This document shows positions 33,766 through 44,300 of a stretch of 64,000 nt of DNA, in pieces. Position numbers and translations under genes: made by a program. The stretch is from positions 2,108,001-2,172,000 of the forward strand of contig JADJQX010000007.1 of the NCBI GenBank assembly GCA_016712525.1, read 5' to 3'. Every line of letters starts with the position of its first letter. Position 1 is the first letter of the stretch. The notes under the pieces were generated by a model. The model did not search any database, was not told the origin of the DNA, and worked only from the letters and a program-made list of their open reading frames with translations. Source of the DNA: Myxococcales bacterium (lineage in GTDB: Bacteria; Myxococcota_A; Polyangia; Polyangiales; Polyangiaceae).

Positions 33766-34833
33766 ATGACGAAGCACCGCGCCGTGTTTGGCTTGGCCCT
33801 AGGGGTAGCGTTCGCGGTGGCGTGCGGGAACGCCGCCACCGTCGGCACGATCGAGCCCGAAAACACGACCGAGCCGACGCTCCCCGACGGCGCGCCGAAC
33901 CCGAGCTTCGATCCGTCCAAGGTGCCTCCCACCCTCGCCGACGGCGCGCCGAACCCGGTCTTCGATGCGACGATGCCCGATGGGGCCGTGCTCCCGGGCT
34001 TCGACGCGCAGCCTCCCCCGGTCGACGCCGGCCGCGACTCGGCCACGCCTCCCCCGGTCGACGCCGGCCGCGACTCGGCCACGCCTCCCCCGGTCGACGC
34101 CGGCAACCCCGGGACGCCGGGCGTGGTCTCCCTCGGCGGCATCGCGGCCTGGGACGCCCTCCCAGCCGCCGAGAAGGCGCGCGTGAACCAGTTCGCCAGT
34201 GCGTTCCTCCACCAGTCCGTCGGCCAAGACATGGAGGACGGCATCGAGGGCAACGGGGTGTCGGTCGAGTTCATGACCTCGGGGTCCACCCTCACGAAGT
34301 CGGGCATCCACGGCGGGCTCTTCTCGACGGGCAACGGGAACGGCCCCGGCAAGGTCACCGAGTGGCGAAACTTCTCGACCCGGAACGGCTCGACGCGGCT
34401 CAAGGTCGCCATCATGAAGTTCGGCTACGCCGACATCCTCGGGAACCTCACCGCCGTGCAGACGAGCTACCAGCAGGCGGTCACGGCCATCAAGGCCGCT
34501 GGCATCCGCGTGCTCCACGTCACGCCGCCCCTCGTCTACAACCTCCCCGGCGACAACGCTCCCAAGGAGCAAATGCGCACGTGGATGCTCGCGACCTTCC
34601 CGAACGACGTCATCTTCGACCTGACGGACGTCGAGAGCATCGACCCGAACAACGGGTCGCGCTGCACGCGCGGCGGCTCGTGGGAGATCTGCAACTCGGT
34701 GCGCTCCACCTCGGGCTGCCCGAGCGTCTCGCAGGGCGTCGACGCGGCCTCGGGCCAAGGGCACCTCTGCACGACGCAGGCGCGCCGCATCTCGAAGGGC
34801 TTCCTCTACGCGATCTACCAGGCCGGAAAATGA
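33766..34833 (+). CDS. secreted lipoprotein with HQSVG motif, tandem copy 1
   Basis: The 355-residue product (ATG at 33766; another in frame at 33751) has a lipobox (FAVAC, Cys18) and a Pro/Asp-rich region containing PPVDAGRDSAT repeats. The conserved C-terminal domain is shared with the next gene. Common blocks are GGIAAW, FLHQSVGxD, NGNGPGKV, FGYADI, GIRVLHVTPPLV, FPNDVIFDL and GQGHLC. The Ser of HQSVG and the His of GHLC could be a hydrolase dyad of the SGNH type, but I cannot place the family with certainty. It overlaps the next ATG (ATGA) and is divergent from the kinase gene. Confidence 0.72.
   Translation: MTKHRAVFGLALGVAFAVACGNAATVGTIEPENTTEPTLPDGAPNPSFDPSKVPPTLADGAPNPVFDATMPDGAVLPGFDAQPPPVDAGRDSATPPPVDAGRDSATPPPVDAGNPGTPGVVSLGGIAAWDALPAAEKARVNQFASAFLHQSVGQDMEDGIEGNGVSVEFMTSGSTLTKSGIHGGLFSTGNGNGPGKVTEWRNFSTRNGSTRLKVAIMKFGYADILGNLTAVQTSYQQAVTAIKAAGIRVLHVTPPLVYNLPGDNAPKEQMRTWMLATFPNDVIFDLTDVESIDPNNGSRCTRGGSWEICNSVRSTSGCPSVSQGVDAASGQGHLCTTQARRISKGFLYAIYQAGK
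34012..34104 (+). repeat. 36-bp coding tandem repeat (about 2.6 copies)
   Basis: Units starting cctcccccggtcgacgccgg at 34012, 34048 and 34084 encode PPPVDAGRDSAT repeats in the linker of the first HQSVG lipoprotein. The first two copies are identical. Confidence 0.85.
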
Positions 34834-35810
34834 CGAACCTTCGCCGCCTCGTCCCGCTCGCCGCCCTCGCCGTGTCGCCGGCGCTCGCCCTCGCGTGCAG
34901 CTCGGACCCGGGCACGGGCGGCACGACGCCCACCGGAACCACGACGACGTCCACGGCGCCCGACGGCGCCCCGCTCCCCACCGGCACGACGCTCCCCGAC
35001 GGCGCCGTCCCGCCAGACGACGGGAGCAGCCCCCCCACCGACGGCGGCTCTCCCGGCACGCCCAACACCGTGGGTCAGGGCGGCATCGCCGCGTGGCTCG
35101 CGCTCACGACGGCCCAGCGAAACCAGGTGAAGGGCTTCAAGTCGGTCTTCTTGCACCAGTCGGTCGGCGGTGACCTCGAGGACGGCGCAAACGCCCCGTA
35201 CGCGGCAGGGGGCGCGGCCGGGAGCGAGGTCTTCAAGTTCGAGTACTACCAAGGGAGCGGCACCATCACGGGCCCCGGCCTCAACGGCGGCCTCACGTCG
35301 AGCCCCAACGGGAACGGCCCCGGCAAGGTCGCCGACTGGCGCGCGGCCTCGCTCGCCAACCGCACTACCCTCAAGGTCACGAACCTCGAGTTCGGTTACG
35401 CCGACATCAACACCGCGGCGCTCCCGAACCTCAAGAACGTGTACCTCGCCGCTGTGAACGAGCTGAAGGCGGCGGGCATCAAGGTGCTCCACGCCACGCC
35501 CCCGCTCGTGCACGACGTGAGCGAGAACGGGCCGAAGCTCCAGATGCGCGAGTGGATGCTCCAGACGTTCCCGAACGACGTCATCTTCGATCTCGAGGAT
35601 CTCGAGAGCACGGCGCCCGATGGCTCGCGATGCCAGGTCGGCGGCGTGTGGCGGGTGTGCGAGGTGTACCGGGTCAACAACGCCCAGGGCTGCACGAGCA
35701 ACCAGAACCCCGGGCGCGACGGCGACGGTCAAGGCCACTTGTGCCTTCAGACCGCGGCGACCAAGATCGCGCGCGCCTTCCTTTACGCCATCTACAAGGC
35801 GAACCAGTAA
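34830..35810 (+). CDS. secreted lipoprotein with HQSVG motif, tandem copy 2
   Basis: The 326-residue product has a lipobox (ALALAC, Cys23) and a Thr/Pro/Gly-rich linker, then the same domain as the preceding gene. Shared blocks include FLHQSVGGDLEDG, NGNGPGKVADW, LEFGYADI, GIKVLHATPPLVHDV, FPNDVIFDLEDLES and DGDGQGHLC, with conserved Cys near the end that probably pair. Identity between the copies is clear over most of the domain, so this is an old tandem duplication. Its ATG overlaps the upstream stop. Surface hydrolase or binding protein is a guess. Confidence 0.72.
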   Translation: MTNLRRLVPLAALAVSPALALACSSDPGTGGTTPTGTTTTSTAPDGAPLPTGTTLPDGAVPPDDGSSPPTDGGSPGTPNTVGQGGIAAWLALTTAQRNQVKGFKSVFLHQSVGGDLEDGANAPYAAGGAAGSEVFKFEYYQGSGTITGPGLNGGLTSSPNGNGPGKVADWRAASLANRTTLKVTNLEFGYADINTAALPNLKNVYLAAVNELKAAGIKVLHATPPLVHDVSENGPKLQMREWMLQTFPNDVIFDLEDLESTAPDGSRCQVGGVWRVCEVYRVNNAQGCTSNQNPGRDGDGQGHLCLQTAATKIARAFLYAIYKANQ

Positions 35811-35886
35811 CGGGCGCGCGCGAGGCGAGGAGAGGCCGACGACGAATCGTGCGTCAGGCTCCCTGCAGCGCAACGTGCGCGCGCCG

Positions 35887-37254
35887 TCAGCGAACGAGCG
35901 CCTCGCCGCCGCAAGGGACGTCCACCGTTTGCCCCATGCCTTGGGAGCCAACTCGGACGTTGCGTTTCCCACATTTCACGACAAGAGGCGTCGGGGACGA
36001 CTCGCCGAGCACGACGCCGTCGACCCACACGCGGTGCCACTGGCGGGCCGGAGCGAACGCGAGGCGTCCCATGCCGGCGGCCAGGGTCGGATCGCTCGAA
36101 GCCGAAGGCGGGGGGGCGGGCACGGGAACGACGACGGACGCCGAGCCAAGAGGTGCGGCCGACGCTGCACCGGGCGGCACGGTCGCGGGGGCGAGGGGCC
36201 AGCCGGTGCCGAGAGGGACCATGACACTCACGCTCGGAGCGACGGACGCCGAAGGAGCCTGGACGGGAGCGGCGGACACCGGGGCCGCGACCGAGACAGA
36301 AGCCGGAGCGACGGCGACGGGCACCTGGGCCGCGGGAGTGGTCTCGGCGGGCCGATCCGGCGCGAGGTAGTACGAGGCCGCACCTCCCGCGAGCGCCGAG
36401 ACCCCGAGGATCACGGCACCGGCGAGCACCTTCGGGAGCAGACTCGGGGACGGCGGCGGCGCGACGGCGAGCGGCTGCACGAGCGCCGCGTCGCTCGACA
36501 GGGGAGCGCTCGGATCGATGGGCCCGAGCGCGTGGGGTGCCTGCGCGTGCGGAGGCGCGGCCACGCCGGGGAAAGCGTGCCCCATCACGGCCGATTGCGG
36601 CACGAGCACGTACCCTGCAGGGACCGTCGCCGCGTAGGCCGGATGGGCCGCGTAGGGCGCGACGGCGTACACCGGCATCGCCTCGGGTGAGGGGCCCACG
36701 GGCGATGGCGGCGGAGCTGGCGCGGCGAGCGCGACGGGCGGTGGGCTCGAGGGAGCCTGCGCGGACGCGCGCGGCGCGGGCGCCGGGAAATCCGTGCCCG
36801 TGAACGATGGAGGTGGCGGTGGGGCGGGACGGGGCGGAGGCTCGGACGATGCGGGCGCCCGTGTCGAGCGTGGCGGAGGCTCGGCGTAGACCTCTTCGAG
36901 CACGTCCGAGATGTCGACCTCACCGGTCGCGTCGGGGCGCACCTTCGAGCGATCGAGCTGCGACAAGATGCGATGCGCCGACTGGGCGGTGACGGGCTGT
37001 TTTTCGAGGGTCTTGGCGACGTCGTCGGGGAGGCTCGTGAAGCGCGGCAGCTTGGCGCGGCCATCGTCCGGGAGGCTCGGGAACCGCGGCAGGCCCGACG
37101 CTCCCGCGGGCACGTCCGGGAGGCTCGGGAACCGCGGCAGCCCGGACGGCGCGGGTCCGTGCACGACGGCCCGGTACTCGCCCGTGCTCGCGCCGTCGTC
37201 GTCTTCCGTCGGGAAGGCGGGCAACGGCGCCTGGCTGTTCGGCTTTCGGAGCAT
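35887..37254 (-). CDS. membrane protein with SLPRFPSLPD repeats and PEGA-like C-terminus
   Basis: The product of about 455 residues from the ATG at 37254 starts in the cytosol. It holds three near-repeats of GLPRFPSLPD (about residues 38-80), a small helical segment (LEKQPVTAQSAHRILSQLD), a long Pro/Ala-rich stretch, one membrane helix (KVLAGAVILGVSALAGGAASYYLA), another Pro/Val/Ala spacer and a C-terminal PEGA-like domain (RVWVDGVVLGESSPTPLVVKCG...). PEGA domains are extracytoplasmic beta modules often fused to Ser/Thr kinases. None is fused here, but a kinase gene lies about 2.3 kb away. The open frame upstream of 37254 overlaps the antisense transglutaminase gene and was not used. Confidence 0.72.
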   Translation of the reverse strand: MLRKPNSQAPLPAFPTEDDDGASTGEYRAVVHGPAPSGLPRFPSLPDVPAGASGLPRFPSLPDDGRAKLPRFTSLPDDVAKTLEKQPVTAQSAHRILSQLDRSKVRPDATGEVDISDVLEEVYAEPPPRSTRAPASSEPPPRPAPPPPPSFTGTDFPAPAPRASAQAPSSPPPVALAAPAPPPSPVGPSPEAMPVYAVAPYAAHPAYAATVPAGYVLVPQSAVMGHAFPGVAAPPHAQAPHALGPIDPSAPLSSDAALVQPLAVAPPPSPSLLPKVLAGAVILGVSALAGGAASYYLAPDRPAETTPAAQVPVAVAPASVSVAAPVSAAPVQAPSASVAPSVSVMVPLGTGWPLAPATVPPGAASAAPLGSASVVVPVPAPPPSASSDPTLAAGMGRLAFAPARQWHRVWVDGVVLGESSPTPLVVKCGKRNVRVGSQGMGQTVDVPCGGEALVR

Positions 37255-37518
37255 CGGCGGAGAGGGCCAGGATAGCACGAATTTCCACGCCGCTCGCACG
37301 CCGGAGCCACGTGCGCGCCCCCCTCTCGTCCCTCCCCGGCCTTCCCCCGCCGTCCTCCCTGGCCTTCCTCCCTGGCCTGCCGCGCCCTCCGCCTCCCGAC
37401 CGCCGGCCGGCGCGCTTCGGTATGTGCCGCGCGAGTTTTGCAGATAGAGTCGAGGCCGCGTGCGCCCGCACGCCCTTGCCGTGCCGCGGCACGACCCCCA
37501 CCCGAATCCCGGAACGAC

Positions 37519-40500
37519 ATGCGCCGACAGCTCTTCGCGCTCACCCTCAGCCTGGGCCTCTTCGCCGCCATCTCGCCGACCCACGCGCAGAAGCCTGCCC
37601 CCGGTCAGACCGCGAAGCCGAAGCCGCCCATCGGCGCGGGCCCCGCCGCCGCGAAGCCACCGAAGGTCATCACGGCAGCGCCCACCAAACCAAGCCTCGC
37701 GGCCACCTCGGGGGTCCGCCTGACGGCGCGCGCCCCCGACGCGATGGTCGCCGGGCAAAAGGCGCGCGCCCTCGCGGGCAACGAAGCCGAAGCGCTCGCC
37801 GCCTTGGCGACCCTCGAGCACCTCTCCGAGACGAGCACGAGCGGAACGTCGGAGCGGGCGCTCGCCGAGGTCTACAGGGGATCGTCGAACGTCGAGGTGA
37901 AGTACGAAGCCGCGCTCGCGGCGCGACGCCTCTCGGCCGAAGAAGGGACCGACGCCGCGTACCCCAAAGCCCACGCGCTCGGCCTCTTGACCGACGTCGT
38001 CGTGGTCGGCCCCTTCCGCGACACCGGCGGCGGGCTCGACACCAAGGAAGGCCCCGAAAAGGATAAGGATTTCGGCTATCCGAAGGGCAGCTACTCCTGG
38101 GGCGTCTACGACGTCTCCCTGCGCCCCGTCCGCCGGACACACGCCGACGCCCGGGGTGTGCCGCTCGACCTCTACGTGAGCCCGCGGAGAGAGAGCTGCT
38201 CCTACGTCGCGACGAAGGTCTTCGTCGACAAGGATCGCCCGCTCGTCGTGCGCGCGGCCTCGACCGGTCAGGTGCGCGTCACCTTCGACGGTCAGGACGT
38301 GGCCCGCGCCGACGACGTGCACGAGACCGCGCTCTTCGATCGTGTCGCCGCGCGCGTCGACGCCACGAAGGGCCCGCACCTCGTCGCCGCGAAGGTGTGC
38401 TCCGGCGCCCTCGACGACGACGGCCGCGTGCGGCTTCGCCTGACCGACGAGGCTGGCGAGCCGGTCGCCCTCCCGCACAGCCAAGATCTGTCCGGCGTGC
38501 CCGAGGCGGCGAAGAAGCTCGTGCTCCGCCGCGAGGAGACCGCGCTCACGCGGGCGATGAAGGTCACGGCGAAGTCGGCCGACGACGCGATCCTCTCCGC
38601 CGTGGTGCTCGGGACCCTCGGCGGCGCCGACGACAAGAAGAGCCCGCGGGTCCCGGGGTTGCTCGACACCTTCGTGCGGCGCGCCGTCTCCCCCGATGCG
38701 CTCGGCCTCGCGGCCTGGGTCTCGCCGTTCGGCGCCAACCGCAGCGGCTGGCTCGAGGACGCCCGGCGCAAGGCCGTCTCCGCGAACGACGAAGAGACTC
38801 TCGGCTTCGTCGAGCGACGGCTGCTCGCCGAGCGCATCAAGAACGGCCACGCCGACTGGGCCAACGCGCTGGTCAAGGGGATGAAGCTCGACGCCGACCC
38901 GGACGACGAGGCCCTCCTGCTCCGCGCCGAGGCGAGGCGCGCGCTCGGCACCGAGGCCCTCGCGGCCGAAGCCCTCCGCGCCATGGCCGACAGGTTCCAG
39001 AAGAACCCGAAGGGCGTGCCCGACCTGCTCTTGAGGCGCCTCACCGAGCTCTCGCTCTCGTCGAACCGTGCACTCTACATGCAAGCACGTGCCGAGCTCG
39101 AGCGCCGCGGCGACCGCGGCAGCGACACGGTCCACGTCGCCATCCACAAGGGAAAACCCGAGCTATTGCGGGCCGCTCGGGCCGCCATCGAAGGCGGCGC
39201 CACCGACGACGACCAGGTGATCGAGGTGGCGGCCGAGCTCCTCCGCGCGGGCTACGGAGACGAGGCCCTCGCCGCCTACAAAGAGTGCCTCGAGTACGCC
39301 CCGAACCGCTCCGAGGTGTACCTCGGCCTCGCGCAGGCCCTCGCCCTCACAGGGAAAGGGAACGACGCCGACATGGCGAAGCTCCTCGCCCGCGCGCGCG
39401 CCCTCTCTCCCGGCGAAGCGCGGCTGCGCGCCGAGCTCGAGCTGCGCGCCAAGGCCGAGGCGCAAAAGGGCCGCGAGGACGAGAAGCACCTCGTGAAGGA
39501 CGCGGTCTTCCTCGCCCGCAGGAAGGGCGTCACGCCCGACGTGGCCGACCGCGAGCTCCACTGGCTACGCGCCGTCGTGATGCACCAAGACCGCCGCGTC
39601 TCTCAGCTCATCCACTACGCGCGCGAGATCGTGGTAGCACCGCGCACGCAGGACGAGCTCTTCGAAGACATTCCGCAAGAGGGGGACCTCGTCGAGATAT
39701 TGCGCGCGCGCGTGCACCGCAAGGACGGCAGCGTGTCGCTCCCAGCCGAGGAGCACAACGAGGGGGCGCGCCCGCGCATCCGCTGGCCCGATCTCTACCC
39801 CGGCGACACGGTCGAAGTGGCCGTGCGCACGTGGACGTCCGGCCCCGTAGGCGGCCGCGGCGACGCGCCATACTACTTCCTCGACTACGCAGGCGCGCCC
39901 TCGACGCATCCGCTCCTCTACAACGAGGTCGTCGTCGACTCGCCGAAGGACACGCCCATCCACCTCGACGTCCTGCGGCCCGGTGACATGCAACGCGAAG
40001 AGCGCGACGAGGGCAACCGCCACGTCGTGCGGCTCGTGTGGCAAAAGCCCATGATCGTGGCCGACGAGCCGCTCTCGCCCGCCATGAGCGAGGTGCTCCC
40101 GCTCATCGTGGGCTCGACCTTCCGCACCTGGGACGACTTCCGTAAGTGGTACAAGGAGGCCGTCCGAGGGTTCACCGAGCCCGACGAAGAGGTCAAACGC
40201 CTCGCGCTCGAGCTCACGAAGAACAAGAAGACCAAGGACGAGAAGATCCGGGCGCTCTTCGACTTCGTCGCCGACGACATCCGCTACGTGAACTACGTGA
40301 GCGGTGAGTGGTGGCTCCCGAACCGCCCGCAGCAGCTCCTCGCCCGCCGCGAGGGCGACTGCGACGACAAGGCCATCTTGCTCATCACGCTCCTTCGGGT
40401 GATCGGCGTCGAGGCGCAAGAGGTGCTCGTACAGACGCGCCTCACGGGCATGCCCTCGGTGCTCTCGGCGAAGAACGCGGCGGTCCCGATGTTCGACCAC

Positions 40501-41319
40501 GGCATCGCCTTCATGCCCGGCCCGAACGGCGGCACCTACCTCGACGCTACGAGCCCCGAGTCGAGGATGGGGCCTCTTCCTTCGATGGACGCCCGCGCGA
40601 CGGCGCTCCGGCTGGACGCGGGAACGGGCCCCGTGGTGCTTCCGTCGAGCTCTCCCGACGATCACGGCTCCGAGGTCGAATGGACGATCACGATCGGCGC
40701 CGACGGGAGCGCCGAGCTCGAGGGCGCCGAGCGCCACCGGGGCGACGGTGGTTTCTGGCTCCGCACGAACCTCACCCAAAAAGACGCACGCGCCCAGTAC
40801 GTGGAAGACAACCTCGTGGGCCCGTGGGTCGCGCAGGTCGAGGTCGACAAGAACATCGACTTCAAGGGCGACCTCCCGAACGGCGAGGCCAAGGTCTCGT
40901 ACAAGGCCAAATCGCTCGCGTTCGCGCGGCGCGAGCAGGCCGACCTCGTCATCCCGCTGTCTCAGAGCATCCCGCTCGCCGCGCAGCTCGCGCCGCTCGT
41001 CACTCGAACCCTCCCCATGGTCCTCCCGCCGCACATGGCTCCGAACCACCAGACCCGCGTCGTGAAGCTCATCGCCCCCCCGAACATGCATTTCGCCGAG
41101 CCCCCGCCGGGCGGCAAAGAGACCGGCGGAGAGCTCGGGCACGCCGAGCTCTCGTTCACGAAGGATCCGAAGAACCCTCGGGTGCTCCTGGTGAAGCGCA
41201 ACGTCGTCCTCGACCAGCACGTCATCCCGACGGAGAAGTACCCGGCGTTCCGAGCGTTCATCCAACGGGTGGACGCGCTCATGCACAAGTCGGTGCGCAT
41301 CGAGCGAGGTGAGAAGTGA
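37519..41319 (+). CDS. large secreted DUF3857/transglutaminase-like protein, catalytic triad intact
   Basis: The 1266-residue product has a cleavable signal peptide (LFALTLSLGLFAAISPTHAQ). Residues to about 700 are helical with TPR-like repeats (ALAAYKECLEYAPNRSEVYLGLAQALA). A DUF3857 domain (around VHRKDGSVSLPAEEHN and LYPGDTVEVAVRT) follows, then a transglutaminase core. The triad can be read as Cys948 (EGDCDDKA), His994 (MFDHGIAF) and Asp1009 (TYLDATSP). A C-terminal beta domain completes the usual architecture. This family acts outside the cytoplasm as a putative cysteine protease or cross-linking enzyme. It overlaps the next gene by GTGA. Confidence 0.83.
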   Translation: MRRQLFALTLSLGLFAAISPTHAQKPAPGQTAKPKPPIGAGPAAAKPPKVITAAPTKPSLAATSGVRLTARAPDAMVAGQKARALAGNEAEALAALATLEHLSETSTSGTSERALAEVYRGSSNVEVKYEAALAARRLSAEEGTDAAYPKAHALGLLTDVVVVGPFRDTGGGLDTKEGPEKDKDFGYPKGSYSWGVYDVSLRPVRRTHADARGVPLDLYVSPRRESCSYVATKVFVDKDRPLVVRAASTGQVRVTFDGQDVARADDVHETALFDRVAARVDATKGPHLVAAKVCSGALDDDGRVRLRLTDEAGEPVALPHSQDLSGVPEAAKKLVLRREETALTRAMKVTAKSADDAILSAVVLGTLGGADDKKSPRVPGLLDTFVRRAVSPDALGLAAWVSPFGANRSGWLEDARRKAVSANDEETLGFVERRLLAERIKNGHADWANALVKGMKLDADPDDEALLLRAEARRALGTEALAAEALRAMADRFQKNPKGVPDLLLRRLTELSLSSNRALYMQARAELERRGDRGSDTVHVAIHKGKPELLRAARAAIEGGATDDDQVIEVAAELLRAGYGDEALAAYKECLEYAPNRSEVYLGLAQALALTGKGNDADMAKLLARARALSPGEARLRAELELRAKAEAQKGREDEKHLVKDAVFLARRKGVTPDVADRELHWLRAVVMHQDRRVSQLIHYAREIVVAPRTQDELFEDIPQEGDLVEILRARVHRKDGSVSLPAEEHNEGARPRIRWPDLYPGDTVEVAVRTWTSGPVGGRGDAPYYFLDYAGAPSTHPLLYNEVVVDSPKDTPIHLDVLRPGDMQREERDEGNRHVVRLVWQKPMIVADEPLSPAMSEVLPLIVGSTFRTWDDFRKWYKEAVRGFTEPDEEVKRLALELTKNKKTKDEKIRALFDFVADDIRYVNYVSGEWWLPNRPQQLLARREGDCDDKAILLITLLRVIGVEAQEVLVQTRLTGMPSVLSAKNAAVPMFDHGIAFMPGPNGGTYLDATSPESRMGPLPSMDARATALRLDAGTGPVVLPSSSPDDHGSEVEWTITIGADGSAELEGAERHRGDGGFWLRTNLTQKDARAQYVEDNLVGPWVAQVEVDKNIDFKGDLPNGEAKVSYKAKSLAFARREQADLVIPLSQSIPLAAQLAPLVTRTLPMVLPPHMAPNHQTRVVKLIAPPNMHFAEPPPGGKETGGELGHAELSFTKDPKNPRVLLVKRNVVLDQHVIPTEKYPAFRAFIQRVDALMHKSVRIERGEK

Positions 41320-44300
41320 ACGCGCGACGCCCACGCCTCTCCCTCGTGCTCGCCCTCGCCGCGCCCCTCGGGCTCGTCGCGTGCGGAGATCCCAAACCCA
41401 CGACCCCCACGACCGACCCGACGCTCTACGCGGCCGCCGAACGAGCGTATCGCGTTGAAATCACGGAAGATCCTGCTCAGGCCGAGGCGGCCTGGCTGGA
41501 CGCCCTCGAGCGTGTCGCCGAAGCCGACGGGGATCCCTTCCAGCTGCCCGTGGCCCTCGCCGCGCTCGACGCCCTCGTCTATCGGAACGTCTCCGCGTAC
41601 TCCGGGGCGCGTAGCGCGCTCGCGTTCCGCGTCGGCGCGCCCAAGACCGACGCGCGCCTCGGCGCGATCGCGAAGAAGGCGAAGGGTACGTTCGTCCCCG
41701 GCCTCGTCGCGCGCGCTCGTACGACGCTCGCGGAGGTGCGCGGGAACGCGGAAGGTGCTGCGGTGGTCCGCCGCGACAGCGGGTGTGCCACGGCGGCTAC
41801 CGTGCTCGGGCCCATCCGCGCGACGCGCCTCTCCGAGCTCGAGAAGCCCACGGCGCTCGAGCGCTTCGACGCCCTCGTCCCGCCCCAGACGACGGCGCCG
41901 GGGCCCTTCGGGCGACCCACCGCCCCCGAGATCGTCGCGGCGAGCGGGTGCCGTATCGAGCTCGGCGCGGTCTCGGCGCAGCCGGGCACACGCGAGGTCG
42001 TGGTCGACGTGGAGGTGCCCGCTCAGGGGCGCGTCGCGCTCATGGTGGCGACGCGGAGCCCGATGCACCTGCGCGCCGGTGGGGTCCCCGTGCTCACACG
42101 CCCCCTCGCGACGGGCGGCGGAGAGTCCCTCCACTTCGCCGAGATCGCCGCGCCGAAGGGCAAGCTGCGGGTCGTGGCGCGCGTCGGGCAGAGCGGCTCG
42201 CAGGACGCACTCGCCATCCACGCGTTCTCTCCGACGGGCGCGCCGCTCGTCACGACGGCCCCGAAGGCCGGTGATTTCGCGACCTCCAACGCCGTCCAAG
42301 TCGCGCGCGTGACGTGGCCGACCAAGGGCGCCGCGTCGAAGACCCGGGACGGAGAGGACCTCGTGCTCGGTCTCGCGGAGCTCGCGGCGCGACTCGACCG
42401 CGACGCGGAGACCCGGCTCGCGGCGGCTTCGGCGCGTGCCCCGGGAGATCCGGCCCTCGCGCTCGCCTATGCGCGAGCCGTGCGCAACATGACCGACCTC
42501 GAGCCCGTCCACGTGTCCGAGCGCGCGAGGGTCGCCTACGAGCGCGCCCTCGAGAAAGCACCGGGCGCGTGGGAGGCCGTCGTCGAGCTCGCCTCGCTCG
42601 CGGGCCAACGCCGCGCCGAGGGTGAGGCTCGCATCGTGGCCCTCAAGGAGATCGAGAAACGAGCCGCCGGCGTGAAGGGCGGCGCGGGCGACATGGTCCT
42701 TGCGTTCGAGGCCCTCGAGGCGGGCAACGCCGACCTCCACGATCGCGCGAAAAAGGCACGCGAAGCGCTCCGAACGAAGCTCGGAGGCTCGGTGCTCTTC
42801 GAGAGCATCGACCGCGAGACGACGCAGCGACGGGGGCCCGAATCGCTCGCGTTCGAATGCCAGCGTGGTCCAAACCGCGACGCCACGAGCCTCCGCTGCT
42901 ACGTCGAGAAGCGCCTCGCCGCCGACACCCAAGGGGCCGAAGCGGAGCTCACACGCCTCCGCGGGCTCTTCGGCGCCCCGCGGTACTTCTTGAGCGGCTC
43001 GCTCCGCGACGCGATGTACCGCGGCGACAAGGCCATGGCGAAGCGCCTCTACGACGCGCTCCCCGAAGGCGAAAAAACGGTCGCGTTCCTGCACGCCACG
43101 AGCCCCGACGCGAGCCTCGCCGATGTCTGGGCGCGGGCGCTCCGCGCGAGCGACGCTCCCGCTTCGTTGCCAGGAGTCTTGTCCGCGAAAGGGGCGAGCG
43201 CCCTCTCCGCGTTCGACGGGATCGCCGAGAAGGTCACGGAGGCCGACCGCAAGGAGCAGGCCCTCCCCACGGCGGGCACGGCCGTGCTCGTCCACGAGGA
43301 GCGCTACTCCGTCTCGGCCGAGGGTGTCACGACCTACGTCCTCTTCGACGTGCGCAGGCTCACGGGGACGGCCGACGTCGAGTCCCACGCGCAAGCCGCG
43401 GCACCGTCGCTCGGAGGGCGCGCGACGACCCGCACCTTGCGCCGGCGCATCTTCAAGAAGGACGGGCGCATCCTCACGCCCGACCAGACACCGCGCGCCT
43501 CCCAAGCCCACGCCGATCTCTCGCAGCTCGAGGCGGGAGACTACGTCGAGGCGATCTACACGGGCGTCGCCCTCCCCAACGACCGCGGCGACGTCGCGTT
43601 CGACACGACCGACCTCCTCCCCGAGCGCACGGGCGTGGCCAAGGCGACGCTCGAAATCCGCTTGCCGACAGGGAAGCCCTTCGCGACCTTCGCCCATCCG
43701 CTCCTCGGAAAGGCCACCGAGCGGACCGAGAGCGGCACCCGTATCCTCTCGTATTCACTTACGAATCACCTTGGCCGCCGCTTCGAGGACGGGACGCCCA
43801 AGATGGACCGCTCGTGCAACTTCAGCTTGTCCTCGGCGCGTTGGTCCGACCTCGGGGAGAGCCTCGCGGAGACGGTGGCCTCGCTCGACGACCGCGGCTC
43901 GCCCGAGGTCTCCGCGTGGATCGCCGAGGCCTCGACGAAGGACGGAAAACGGCTCGAGGGCCGCGCGCTCGTCGATGCGCTCGTCGCCGCGTCCGGGCAG
44001 GCGCTCAAGGTCGCCTCGGCGCCCACGTTGAGCGACTACGAGCTCGGCCGCACCGAGTCGTTCGCGTCACAGACGGCGCGGACCATGCTCACGCGCCATG
44101 AAGGGAGCCGAACGTGGCTCGTGGTGCGGGCGCTACGCGAGCTCGGGATCCCCGCGGAGATCATCGTCGCCGAGGACTTCCCATTCTCGTCCGATCCGGC
44201 GTACCCGCCCCATCTCGGTCGCTTCACCCACCCGCTCGCGTGGGTGCACCTCACCACGAAGAACCCGAACGGGAGCACCCAGAAAGAGGACGTAATCGTC

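Noticed and set aside
34012..34104. 36-bp repeats considered as CRISPR
   Set aside because: They are contiguous, without spacers, and encode PPPVDAGRDSAT in frame.
37354..37385. CTCCCTGGCC direct repeats between the PEGA-like and transglutaminase-like genes
   Set aside because: Only two short copies in a pyrimidine-rich stretch; no link to a function or mobile element could be made.
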